DNA of 64,000 nt. Source: Thecamonas trahens ATCC 50062. Its lineage: Eukaryota > Apusozoa > Apusomonadida > Apusomonadidae. The position numbers were made by a program, and so were the translations under genes. The stretch lies in NCBI RefSeq assembly GCF_000142905.1, contig NW_013657661.1, positions 237,684 to 301,683 of the forward strand, written 5' to 3'. The notes beneath the pieces are model-generated. The model was not told the DNA's origin, made no database searches, and was given only the letters and a program-made list of their open reading frames with translations. Of the stretch, positions 9,856 through 21,700 are shown in pieces. Within the stretch, counting starts at the first letter, position 1. The number at the start of each line of letters is the position of its first letter.

Positions 9856-10052
9856 GTTGCAGTCGTAGTAGAGTGGTGCAATGAGCTGGCCTGACCTCCC
9901 CCCCTCCCCTCTCCCCCCCCCCCCCCTGCAGGCTGCACTTTGCCCATTCTTTGGCTGGCGGAATCATTCGGTGGCCGCTCTTCTCGCCCCTCTCTCCCCC
10001 CCTCTCCCCCCCCCCTTGCACCATCCACAGATCATCAAGACAAAGTTTACGA

Positions 10053-13000
10053 TCACCGCTTACGCTTATTGCACACAAACTTGTGCTCCTTCCATGCCCG
10101 CTTCTGGCAGGTGCGTGAGCAGTAGACGACCTTGTGGCAGCCGGCGCACTCTTGCAGCGTTGTGGAGCTCTTAAAGCAGGCCCCGCATCGCGGCGCGTCG
10201 AGGAGCGCCACGATGTTGAGGTAGCCCTTGACCGACGCGGCTTTGCGGGCCTTGCCGCGGGGGTCGACGGCACCGGCCTCAAGAAGCAGCTCGACAACCT
10301 CAGCATTGCCACGGTCGGATGCGATCTGCAGCGGCGTCGCGCCGTCCTTGGCGGCGGCGACGTTGACCTTGATGCCCTCGTACGAGAGCAGCTCCTGCAC
10401 AACGTCGCGTCGATTCTCGTATGACGCCGCGTGGAGCGGGGTGACACCCTGCTCGGCGGCGGCGTTGACGTGGACGCCAGGGACCGAGAGCAGGGCCCGG
10501 ACTGAGAGCAGCCGGCCCTTGTCGGCCGCCATGTGCAGCGGAAGGTACCCGTGACGGTCGGCAATGTTGACGTTGACCCGCGAGTCGTGGACGAGCAGCT
10601 CGCACACCTTGTGCTTGCCGTGCATGGCAGCCACCAGCAGCGGTGTCCGCGACTCTTTGTCCATGGCGTTGACGTCGAGCGCCGGCGCGAGGAGGAGGAC
10701 GCGCACGACCTCGGCGTTGCCTCGGTAGGCCGCGGCGTGCAGCGGGGTGAGGCCCATCTCGGCCGGCGCGTTGATGTTGCATTCAGGGTTGTCCAGCAGC
10801 GTCATGACCACGTCGAGGTTGTTCTTGTCCACTGCAATGTGGCACGGCGTGTACTTGTGCGAGTCCGGCAGGTTGACGTCGATGTTGCGCCCGCGCGCGA
10901 GCAGGTCGGCCACCACCGCCTCATGGTTGTGCATTGCCGCTGTGTAGAGGGCGGTGCACATGTGACGGTTGAGGATGTTGACGTCGAGGTCGTGGCGGTC
11001 GAGGAGGGCGGCCACAACGCCGGCGTGGCCCTTGGCTGCCGCGTAGTGCAGCGCAGTGAGGCCGTCCTTGGCGTTTTTGGCGTTGACGTCGAGAGCCGGA
11101 ATGGCCACCAGTTCGCGAACGACCCCGGTGTGGCCGTACTCGGCGGCAGACTGCAGGATGGAGAACTCGTCGGCGGCCACGTCATTGACCGCCTCCGGCT
11201 CGCACACTTCTAGCAGCAGTCGCACAATCTCGGAAGAGCCCTTGTCGGCTGCCACGCGCAGCGGCGTCTTGCCGTTGATGCTCTCCACCGGCGACACGTT
11301 GATGCCTGGCATGGAGAGCAGCTTGCGCACCGTTTTGACGTCTGACCGCTGCGCCGCAAAGTACAGCAGTGTGATTCCGTCCTGGTCCGAGCAGTTGACG
11401 TCGACGCCGTCGGCAGAGAGAATGACGTCGAGTACCTCGGCTGACGACGCCATCAGCAGCGGCGTGCAGTTCATGTGCCCGACTGCGTTGAGGTCCACCC
11501 GCGGGTGCGAGACCAGCGACGCCACCACGTCGACGTATCCAAGTGCGGCCGCTACATGCAGCGGCGTGTTCATGTCGCCCGTCAGGTTGACGTCGATATC
11601 CGGGGCCGTGAGAAGAACGTCGACCGCCGCCACGTGGTTACGCTCCGCTGCCATGTACAGCGGCGAGCAGCCCATCTTCGAGATCGAGTTGACGTCTATG
11701 ACTGGACCCGAGAGCGGCGACGAGAGCAGGAGCTCGATAACCTCGGCCTGGCCCCACCCAGCGGCAAAGTGCAGCGCAGACGCCCCGTCGTAGTTGCGCG
11801 CGTTGACGTCCAGATCCTCGAGGTGGAGGAGGAACTCGACCAGCGTCACGTCACCGCGCCATGCCGCCTCCATAAACAGCGACAGATTGCCCTTGTCGGT
11901 CACCACGTTGACGTCGACGCACGACGAGAGCAGCGCCGCGCGCTGCTCAGGCCGTCCGCACTCGGCCCGCGCAAGGTGCTGCGCCACGAGCGAGAACCGC
12001 TCGTATGTCGAGTACCGGCGCACAAAGGCCTCGGTTGCGCCCGAGACCGTAAACTTTTGGCGCGCCTCGGGCCGGATCGTCGCCACAAAGGCATCCAACT
12101 GCGCCTGGAGCGCGTCGGCGCCCGAGATCCGCGACGTCTCGGTGAGGAACGATGCCGTGATCCACACCACGGCTAGCACCGCGTGTGCGAGTCCTTTGCC
12201 GTCAGCCAAAAGCTCATCCTGCCCATCGAGCCACTCTAGCAGCGCCGCGTGCGCCACAGACATCCGCACCTGCGCCGTCGGATACCGCAGGTACGGGTCG
12301 CGGAACGAATACGGGACCAGAAAGTTGTCCTCCATGTATGTCAGTGCGTCATCCGGGCCTTCACCGCCGTCGCCGGCCCCAGCGTTGCTCGCGCTGCCGG
12401 TGGGCAGCTTGGCGCTCGCGCCGCCCTCGACCTTGCTTGGGGTCTCGTACTCGTACTCGTACTCGTACTCGTCCGAGTCGGCAATCTCAGTGACGCCGTG
12501 GTCGAGGTCGAGCTTGTCGAGCGCCTCCTCGGCGCTGCGCCTGACCCGCTTGCGGCAGCGTACCCGCGAACGCTTCGGCTGGCCGCTCTCACCCGCCGCT
12601 CGCGCCGGCTTGCTCTCGCCGCCCTCGCTCTCGGCCAGGTCTAGCAGCGGGTCCAGCTGCGTCTCCAGCAGCGGCATCAGCTGGCCCTCGAGCAGCGCAA
12701 GGCTCTGCGTCCGCGAGGCAAACATGATCTGAGGGTACGTCAGGTCCATGGCGTCGAGCAGGAGCGTCGGCGAGAGAAGCTGGACAGAGGTGAGGACCAT
12801 GGCGAGGGCAAGGACCGCTGGCTGGCGCGTCTCCAGCAGCGCGTCGTAGAGCGGCGCCGAAGGCGGGAGCGAGAGGCACAGTGCCTTCTCGTACACCAGC
12901 CACTGGTAAAAGTCGAGCTCAGGCTCGTCGACCAGCCGCCGCAGGCCGTCCATGTCGGTCACCGGGTCGCACCAGTAGTAGAGCGTGTGGAGTTGGAAGA

Positions 13001-16000
13001 GTGAGAGCCGGTGTGGTCCCGTCCGGACCGTGAGCAGCGAGTGGAAGAGCTCACGCATGGCGGGATCCTTGAGCAGCGCGCTCGGCTGCGCCGCGCCCGG
13101 ATGCGCCGGCCCACTTGCCGCCAGCCCGCCTGTGAGCGGCCCCCCCGAGCCCTCCAGCGCAGCCTCGTACTGGACGAGCGCTTCGAGAACGTCGACTGGG
13201 TCGAGATCGAGGTTGACCGTCCCACACAGCCCGCCAAACCGTGATGGTAGCGCCGCTGGCGCAAAGCACGGCTGCGGGAGAACTGCAGCCGGAGCTCCGC
13301 TTGCATCGCCGGCTGTCGAGATGACCAACCGGAACTGCGGCGGGAAGGCTTCCTCGGGCGTCGCCGCAAGGATCGAGTGGATGGTATGGAGGCCACAGGT
13401 TGGCGCCTTGTCTGGGAGCGCGAGCGACTCGTCGAGCCCGTCCAGGACCAGTACAACCATGGTCGAGAGCCGATCGTCGGCGAGCGTTGCGTTGTGCTTG
13501 GAGACCGCCGCGAGCTCGGTAAAGTACGCCGATAGCGGGGCGAGGACCGCCTTTTCGAACACCTTGACCGGGTTTCGGGCCACGTTGCCTGGGGAGAGGA
13601 GCTTGCGGACCCGGTGGAGCGCGTCGCGCAGGTGCGGGATGGCACGCACAAGCTGTGCCGAGATGCCGTGGATAAAGTAGTACGGCTCGAGCGAGTCGAG
13701 ATCGCGCACGTCGCAGAACCAGTGCAGCACCGTCGTCGACGGCGCGAGGTACCGGTACGCGTCGAGCACAAACCGCGAAAGGAACGACGTCTTGCCGCAA
13801 CCCGGCGAGCCAACCACATACAGCGCAGCAGGCACTGCCGGGCCGGCGTACAGTTCGTCGACCAGAGGCGTGTCGCCTTCTTCCTCGGCCTTGGTCTCAT
13901 CGCTCCCACTGGCCTCGCTCTTGGCCTCGGCCTCGCTTCCGCCGGCTGGCTGTTGGGCCTTGGCCATCATGCAGAACAGCTGAGTTAGGTCGTCGGCCCG
14001 CTCAGTGTCGTAGGTAAAGAGTGCGACCGAGCGTGAGTCCGGAATGTCGGCCTCGTCAAAGGTGGGCGAGCCGGCGGAGAGCCGCGAGACCGCGGTCTCG
14101 TCGACCACACCCTTGGCCGTCGACTGCGGCGCACTGCCGCTGCTCCCGCTCGCGCTTCCACTCCGCGGCTCACCGCGCTCATCGGCGCGCATCGAGTTCC
14201 AGTTGATGATGACCAGGTCAGAGGGAGCCGTGTTGGTGGCGGCCCAGGCCTCAATCTCGGCAGCGCGAGTGTTGAGCGAGGCGACGGCGTCGGGCGCGTC
14301 GCCGGCGGCGGTCGACGGCGGGACCCCGATGTGAACCACCAGGCCGCCGTTCTGCTGGTTGGACGCAGCGTTGAGCGTCCGCGTTGTGGTCGACGTCGTG
14401 ATGTTGCGATGGCGCGAGACACGGGCATCGCCTGACGGCTCCAGCCGGCCCAGACCCTCCGACTCGGCAGCCTCGGACTCGGCGGCGGACGCCAGCGGCG
14501 CCCGCGGCGGAATGTAGATGAGCTTGGCCAGGTCCACGTCAGCAACAGGGCCAGCACAGTCTCGTGCCGTCACCAGCAGCTCTGACCGCTGCTTATCGGT
14601 GAGGGCGAGGGCGACAATCGAAGTATACATCGACGGGTCAGGCACGTACACGGCCTTCTCCTGCATGTACTCGTCAAAGTCGGCCTCGCACAAGTGCTGC
14701 AAGACCCGGACCGACATGTCATTCTCGTCAAAGGCTTCCAGCGACTCGGGGTCGAGCGCCGACGCCAGCAACCGGGTGTTGACCGACGCGTCGTCGTCCA
14801 TGTCGACGTCGGTGGGCCCGGCCTCGATGTCCAGCCGGGTCACACTATGCCGTTTGTATGCAGCCAGCGTCGGAATGCAGTGGTACGACGCCGCGTCGGT
14901 CGCAGACGCCAGGTCGCCAGCCGCCGCCACGGGCGCCTGCGTCACCACCGACGCCTTGATCTTGGACGACCGGATGGCGAGCGGCCGCATCGGGTTCATC
15001 GGGCCGGCCCCTGCTCGGCCACTGCCGTCGCCGGCGACGCTACCACCTTCGTCACTTCCAGCAGTGACCATCACCCGCTCGCTCGGGCCCAGGGCGGCCT
15101 GCGCGTTCATCAGCGAGTCGACGTCGGATCGGGCAGCAGTCGGCTGAGGGCCCCCCCTTGGGGCGGTGAGCCGGGCAAGTACCTTCAGATCATCGTGGTT
15201 GAGGTTCTCGGGATTTCGGATCATGGTGGCCAAGTCCTTCTCGCCGCCCTGGTACACCACCGACTTGGGGTGCGGACCGAGCGCCGACGCCGGCAGCAGT
15301 GTCGGCGCCGGCGGCAGCGGCTCGGCATCTGACGACGTTGGCGTGTCGTCGGCAAGAGCCGGAGCGTCATCACCTTGGGCGTCGGCGTTGAGCTGCGTCG
15401 GCTGTGCGGGCTGTGCGGCCGTCTTGCTGGCACCGTCATCCCAGAACCGCTCGAGGGCGACCATCATCTTGGGTCGCGGGAGCGCATGGTCCTTGAGCGA
15501 CTTGTACGAGGCGATGATGGCGGCGTTGGCGTGGAGATGCGCTTCGACGTATGTGGCGTCGTACAGGACAAGGTTCTCCAGAAAGGTCTTAAAGTAGACG
15601 AAACCGTCCTTGGGCCGAAAGTCTGGCGAGTCGATGCCGACCGAGGCGTGGACGCCTGTTGAGCAGAGCAGCGCAATCCGCTTTGACTCGGGCGTGTTGA
15701 ACAGGCAGCACCGGATGTTGTTGTTGCGGAAGAGCGAGCGGAGAATGACCTTCTCGGCGTTGGGTTGTTGACCAGGTACGACGAGACCGGAATGCCGTCC
15801 ATGTCGCCAAAGGCCGAGATGTGGAAGATGTGCGGCTGGTACGCATCAACATACCGCGAGATGTCGTCGAGGCTCTGAAGCTCCTTGGCCACCAGCACAA
15901 AGGTGACGTCCGCCGGCGGTGTGGTGTTGAGCGCGGCCTTGCCAGGCTCGGCCGCCTCCTTGGTCTCAGGCAGCTGCAGCTCGTCGGCGCCGTCGGGCAG

Positions 16001-16402
16001 CAAGCCGTCGGCATGATGCACGGCAGCCATAGCCGTCTTCAGCTGCTCGACCGTCTCTGGCGGGCCAGCAGCGCCGGCAGCGGGCGCGGCGACCCGAGCG
16101 AGGGTAACCCCGTCGGCCGAGTGGATAATCACGTCGGGCTCGTGGACGTGGCGGACGAGGAGGGCATGGGCAAAGCGGGAGACAATATGGTTGACCCACT
16201 CTGCCGAGTTTGGGTACTGCGTCGACGCGTCAACACCCGGGCGAGCCTCCACAGTGGTAGCAAACTGTGAGCGGGCATACAGCCAGAGTACGACCACTCT
16301 GTTGTCGTCGCCGAAGAAGTATTCAAGCCCCGGGTTGTCCGACGGCTCGTTGGGGTCCACGTCGTCCCACTTGGAGTCGACAATGTCCGAGATGGACGCC
16401 AT
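10053..16402 (-). CDS. Giant STAND protein: CHAT-like / NACHT NTPase / ~16 ankyrin repeats / MYND finger
   Basis: About 2116 residues from ATG 16402, spanning one break near 15762-15764 where CCC should read CCCC (VNNPNAEKVI). Residues ~150-320 resemble a CHAT caspase-like fold (PHIFHISAFGD, then RCCLFNTPES), but the expected catalytic His and Cys appear replaced. Residues ~860-1000 are a NACHT/STAND NTPase with Walker A VVGSPGCGKTSFL and Walker B VVLVLDGLDES. Residues ~1500-2065 hold about 16 ankyrin repeats, most ending ..DVN. The C-terminus is a MYND zinc finger (CGACF...CAGCHKVVYCSRTCQKRAWKEHKFVC). A Glu-Tyr run separates NTPase and ankyrin parts. By family analogy this is a ligand-gated signalling or innate-type sensor. 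Ligand and output are unknown. Confidence 0.82.
12434..12474 (-). repeat. Glu-Tyr hexanucleotide repeat
   Basis: (ctcgta)n on the plus strand encodes EYEYEYEYE between the NACHT and ankyrin regions of the STAND gene. Confidence 0.8.
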
Positions 16403-16832
16403 TCCGCCTGCTCGTGTACCCTTGCCTGCAAGCTCTGTCTCGTTGGGAGGGGGGCGGGGGGGGGGGTGAAGGGGAGGGGAGGGAGAGGTGTATCCCAGCA
16501 GCTGAGAGTTGAGCGCAGAGCGGTGAGAGTCACAGCAAAGTCGAGTAGCAGACCACAGCAGACGGTAGCAGCATCCGTTGCCTGCTCGATCGCCCGGCCA
16601 CCAGCCGGCAGTCGGCAGCATTGAGTCGATGCTACAAAACCATGCTCCGGCTTGACGGCACTCGCGATCGCTTTGGCATGGCTCCTTGCTGCTGCCTCTG
16701 CAACTCCTTGCCTCTGCACCTCCCGCAGTCTGGCTATACCCCACTTCCTTCCCCGCCCACACCACCACCACTCTCACAACTACAGCCACTGCCTACCACC
16801 CTCCCCCTTCCCACACCTCGGGACAGAGCGCC
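16403..16832. other. Divergent intergenic region, STAND gene / chromodomain gene
   Basis: 430 bp with a G-rich run at about 16445-16490 on the plus strand (C-rich on the sense strand of the STAND gene) and a CA/CT-rich leader before ATG 16833. No gene seen. Confidence 0.6.
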
Positions 16833-18149
16833 ATGAACGAGTCGGGCGAGTCCGCCTTTGAGGGCCTCTCGCTGGATTCCGTCGACCTCGACTTGGGTCT
16901 GGGCATGGGCATGGACATGGGCGTGGTTATGGGCATGAATGACGACGGCGGACATGGCGATCTGCCGACGGGAGAGGGAGGGTCACTGCTGTCGGACCTG
17001 GACCTCCCCACCATGGGCATGGGCATTGAGCCGGCAGCATCGCCGGCGCCGCCCACGGGCCTTACCCACCTCGACCTGAGCATGCTCGGCTCGCACGACT
17101 CGCCGCCGCGCTCGCTGCATCCGGCACTGGTGGCGGCAACGCCTGCAGGCTCCATTCCGTCGACGCCGCTACGGATGGCGCCGTCGGGTCCGACGACCCC
17201 GCGCTCGGCACGCGGCGGCCATCCGCACATGGTGGGCACGCCGCGGACGCCGTCGTTTCCGCCGACCACCTTTGACGGTGGCCTGCTTCCGGGCTCGGGC
17301 CTGCACGTGGCCGAGGCTGCCGCCGAGCGGCTGAACCTCGAGCTTAATCATGCGTCGATGGCGCGGTACTCGGTCAACGGGCTGGAGGGCATGGTTCCGC
17401 CATCGCCGTTTGCGTCACCGTCGATGCGACGCGCGTCGACCACCGATCCGCGCCAGTCACTCGCCTATGTTGCCGGCACCTCGGGTCTCTCGTCGATGGC
17501 CCAGTCGGACTCGAATGGTCTGGGCGCCTCGCCGTCGCACCACCTCTCGCGCGTTGCCGAGTACCCGGATACTGTCAGAGCCGGGCTGGCGGCGTCGAGC
17601 TCGCTCCCCGACGAGCTCTCGTCCGGTGCCACCTCGAGCATCCTCGACATGATGCTCTCGGATGCCATCGAGAGCGAGCCTGTGCCCGAGGCCCCGCCGC
17701 AGCTCAAGTACGTCCGCAGACGAACCGGCAAGTCGTCCATCCCGCGCCTCGCCGGCTCGAGCGGCGGCAAGCTCAAGCTCGCCTCGTCGTCCAAGGCTGG
17801 TTCCAAGCGCAAGCGCTCTACATCACACTCCGCCGCTGCCGCTGCCCTCTCCACCACTCCCCTCTTCCCGATCCCAGAGCCGCCGCGCAAGAAGCCGATG
17901 CCGGCAAAGTCGGCCGCCGCCCCGCAGATGACCCGCGCCGCTGCCCTCGCCTCGCATTCAGAGACCTTTGTCCCACCGAAGGCCTCCCACTCACGGGTCT
18001 ATGAAGTCGAAGTACTCGGCACCAAGCTCGTCAACGGCGTCTGCTTCCACCTCGTCCACTACGTCGGATTTCCCTCCACATACGATACCTGGCAGGCCTC
18101 GTCATCGCTTCAGGTCCTCGAGATGCAGCTCGCCTCGGCCGCCTCCTAA
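16833..18149 (+). CDS. Chromodomain-type protein with a long disordered N-terminus
   Basis: 438 residues. The first 370 are low complexity: Gly/Met/Asp-rich start, then Ser/Pro/Thr-rich with many SP/TP sites. Basic nuclear-localisation-like stretches (KYVRRRTGK, SKRKR, PPRKKP) lie at about 290-360. The last 55 residues form a chromodomain-like fold: SRVYEVEVLGTKLVNGVCFHLVHYVGFPSTYDTWQ, with the Y.VE strand, the (L)V.Y.GFP segment and the aromatic of the TW pair where methyl-lysine readers have their cage. Probably a nuclear chromatin-binding factor. A Tudor-like chromo-barrel fold is an alternative. Confidence 0.65.
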   Translation: MNESGESAFEGLSLDSVDLDLGLGMGMDMGVVMGMNDDGGHGDLPTGEGGSLLSDLDLPTMGMGIEPAASPAPPTGLTHLDLSMLGSHDSPPRSLHPALVAATPAGSIPSTPLRMAPSGPTTPRSARGGHPHMVGTPRTPSFPPTTFDGGLLPGSGLHVAEAAAERLNLELNHASMARYSVNGLEGMVPPSPFASPSMRRASTTDPRQSLAYVAGTSGLSSMAQSDSNGLGASPSHHLSRVAEYPDTVRAGLAASSSLPDELSSGATSSILDMMLSDAIESEPVPEAPPQLKYVRRRTGKSSIPRLAGSSGGKLKLASSSKAGSKRKRSTSHSAAAAALSTTPLFPIPEPPRKKPMPAKSAAAPQMTRAAALASHSETFVPPKASHSRVYEVEVLGTKLVNGVCFHLVHYVGFPSTYDTWQASSSLQVLEMQLASAAS

Positions 18150-18754
18150 CGGCAGCATTGAACCCACAATGCGTCGATGCATATAATACTGCGCCTGCCA
18201 GCCACAGCAGCAATCCAATCCCCCCCCCCCCCCACNNNNNNNNNNNNNNNNNNNNNNNNNNNNNNNNNNNNNNNNNNNNNNNNNNNNNNNNNNNNNNNNN
18301 NNNNNNNNNNNNNNNNNNNNNNNNNNNNNNNNNNNNNNNNNNNNNNNNNNNNNNNNNNNNNNNNNNNNNNNNNNNNNNNNNNNNNNNNNNNNNNNNNNNN
18401 NNNNNNNNNNNNNNNNNNNNNNNNNNNNNNNNNNNNNNNNNNNNNNNNNNNNNNNNNNNNNNNNNNCGCCTCGCCACGCCACCACGCAGCAACTCCCCCC
18501 CCCCCCCCCCCCCCCCCCCCCCCTTCCTCCCAGTACGCTGGCTGGCACTGTCATGCCGTGTGGTCTACCGTCAGCGTTTTCAGCAGCCGGCCTTTTTCAC
18601 TCCTCACCACCTGGCGCCACCCCCGGCTGCGAGACCCCCCCCGTCCACCTGCCCTTGCCACACGTTTCCGCTCGTCCACACCCTCCCCCCCCTCCCCTCC
18701 CCCCTCCCCGCTCATCCCAACCCTTCTCGCGTCCCATTTTACTTCTCACACATC
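18150..18754. other. Intergenic region with assembly gap (N at 18236-18466)
   Basis: Holds a poly-C run before the gap, 231 N, a long poly-C run at about 18496-18523 after it, then a C-rich leader before ATG 18755. Open frames crossing the N run are artefacts. No gene seen. Confidence 0.8.
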
Positions 18755-21700
18755 ATGGTCAAGCGGAGACCGCTGCCACCCGCCCCGGAGAATGACGGTG
18801 AGGGAGGCGAGCGTGCGCGTGAAGCAGGGCCCGAGCCAGAACACACGCCGCCCGACGTGCTGACCACGGCAACCAGCCCCGAGACAGCCACCGCTGACAC
18901 TGACAACCCCGAGCAAACTGCCCCTGATGCTGCCAACCCCGAAAGGGCCTTGCCCGGCTTGGAGCTGCCGCAGGTGAGGAGCGCACGGGCATACTCGTCG
19001 CTGGCAGAGCGAATGCCCGAAGAGGAGCAGGCGGCGGTCATTCTCCAGCGGTATGGCCGAATGTGGGCGGCCAAGGCGCGGACGCGAAGTTTGCGCAAGC
19101 GGACCCCATTGCGCGCGAGATTCTGGAAACCGAGCGCGGCTACGTCGAGTCGATGCACATTCTCATCGAAGTCTATCTGCAGCCGCTGCGGTTTTCGTGC
19201 GAGACGTCGCCATCGCCAGTGCTCTCGCGGTCGCAGATTGCCACGGTCTTCTCCAACATCGAGCTCATTACTAACGTCAACGCCGAGCTGGCCGAGGCGC
19301 TCGAGGCGCGGCTTCGCAACTGGTGCTCGGCGTACACCTGCATCGGCGACGTAATCCTCCGCATTGCCCCGTTCCTCCGCATGTACACTGCGTATGCCGA
19401 AAACTACGACCGGGCCGTAGTGACCGTCTCGGCCGCCGCCAAGGAGTCGTCCAAGTTTCTCCGCCTCTTGCAGACGGCGCAGGCCCACCCAGACTCGCGG
19501 TCGCTCACGCTCACGGCGCTTCTGTTGATGCCGATCCAGCGTATTCCGCGGTACATCCTTCTCCTCACCGACCTCATCAAGTACACCCCACGGTCGCATC
19601 CAGACTACTCGGACCTCTGCGACGCACTGGACCTCATCTCGGCCATCGCCGACCGGGTCGACAACTCGATTGTCATTGCAGAGCAACTCTCTAAGGTGGT
19701 CACCATCCAGAACCAGCTCATCTCCAACCCGCCGCTCCTGGTTGTCCCACCCGCAAGTTTGTCAAGGAGGGCGTGCTCCGCAAGAACAAGGAGAACCGCA
19801 TGTTTTTCCTCTTCAATGACATCCTCGTCTACGCCCAGCGCTCAGGCTCGCTCTTCAAGTACAAGGGTACCATCGACCTCGGCACGTCGTGGATCAATGA
19901 CATCGACAGCGCGACAGCAGCCAAACACTCGCTCCGCGCCCCGTTCCAGATCGTCTCGCTCGACAAGACCCGGACCGTCGACGCTGAGTCGCCGGCGGAC
20001 AAAGCCGCCTGGGTCTCGGCCATCGAGTCGCAAATCAACGCGCTCACCGCCGCTGACCCTTCGCTTATTGAGCGACGGGCGCCGGCGGCCAAAGCCATTG
20101 TCTCGTCCAAGCTCAAGGCCATGCTGCGGAAAAAGTCGTCATCGAACGCAGCTGCCTCGCCATCGACACCGTCGGCCGAGCAGAGTGGGCCGGCACCACC
20201 GGCGTCACCAACCTCGCCACGGATGCCAGGCGGAAACGGACAGTCCAAATCGCCGCAGCACGCCTCTGCCCGCAAGCTCCTTCGCAAGATCCGCCTCGCC
20301 GAGGTCAAGCGGTCCGGCCCGCTTCACTCGGGTCGGCTCCGCAAGGCCGGCGTCAAGTACAACAAGGCGTATCGGACCCGGACGTTTTTCGTCGCTGAGG
20401 GCTTTGTCTTTTACTTCAAAAGTCGCGGTCGGACGCCTTGCCCGCAGGCATCATCCCCCTTCATGGCTACACCGCTATCCGTTGCTCCATGGTCAAGTCG
20501 AACTGGCTGTTTGAGCTCTTCCAGCTCGGCACGAGAACGTACTCGCTCTCGGCCAAGTCGGAGGCCGAGATGAACACGTGGCTCAAGCTCATTTCGCTAG
20601 CGGCCGTCCCGCCGGTCCGCGGCGTTCCCAGCCCGCCGCCCATCTCACCAACCGGCCTCGAGCTTGTAGTCTCACTGCTCACCTACACCGAGTCGGAGCC
20701 GGTGGTCCACCAGGCAGCCTCTCTCCTCGCCGCGTGGGCCACCGTTCCACTCGCGGATGAGCACAAGGCGACGCTCTCCTCGCTCGAGCTCTTCATCCTG
20801 GAGCCGGTCGTCGAGTCGCTCTACTCGCACCTTCCCGACGTTGTTGTTGCCGCCGCATCTGCCCTCTGCCACATGTCTGCGCTTCCTGCCACCGCCGACC
20901 TTCTTGTTGACGCCTCCAAGTGCAACGCGCTCCTCTACCTCACTGACTTGCTGACGTACTCGGCAGTTCAGGAGGCCGCCGCATGGGCGCTTGTCCACCT
21001 CACCTGTCTCGACTTTGCCAACGCTGCCGATGAGGAGGCGCTGGCGGCGGCTGGCGGGTCGTCGCGGCTCTCTGCTACTGTCGAGCTCCCGTACCGAACC
21101 CGGGTGTACACCGGTGCCGGCGCGGTCCAGCCGCTGCTCATCCTCGCACAGGCGAATCCAATCCCAGGCGTCCGCCTCACGGCGCTTCGTCAGCTGGCCC
21201 GCATCGCCGCCAAGCCCTTCCACCGCAAGGCCTTCCTCGCGCTCGAGCTGCCGGTTGTTGCCTGGCTGGAGGAGTTTATGCGGAGTACCGAGGTGGAGGT
21301 TGTCGAGCTTGCGGTTGTCATTCTCGGCTTTCTCGGCCTCAACGACAAGTTCCGGCCGCGGCTCTTTTACTCGCGGCTGGTAGCATCGCTCGTTGGCTTT
21401 CTCTCGCTCTCGTCGAGCCGGATGGTGGCCAAGGCGCTGTTTGCAGCCAAGTCGATTGCGCTCTCGACAGACGGACTCGCTCTCCTGCTTGATGAGCTGT
21501 ATGTGGCGCGGCTGCTGAACCTGGCGACCGCAGCGTCGCCTCTCATTCTTCGCGAGTTGGCGATGATCTCGCTCCGGACCCTGTCGGCTTTCAATGTTGG
21601 GAGGGCGGCGGCGTTGGATGCTGGCATTCTCCCCGAGCTGGTTTCCATTGTGGCTGCTGGTGAGCACGCTATTGTGCGTGCCCATCACGAGCTCGAGTCA

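Noticed and set aside
9217-9894. 225-codon plus-strand frame over the SELENOH region, rich in Leu-Gly-Leu repeats
   Set aside because: Antisense of the Lys/Thr repeat of SELENOH; no domain.
18158-18492. Open frames running through the N stretches (also 32309-33005 and 55632-56319)
   Set aside because: They exist only because N codons are counted as open; the flanks are poly-C/G.
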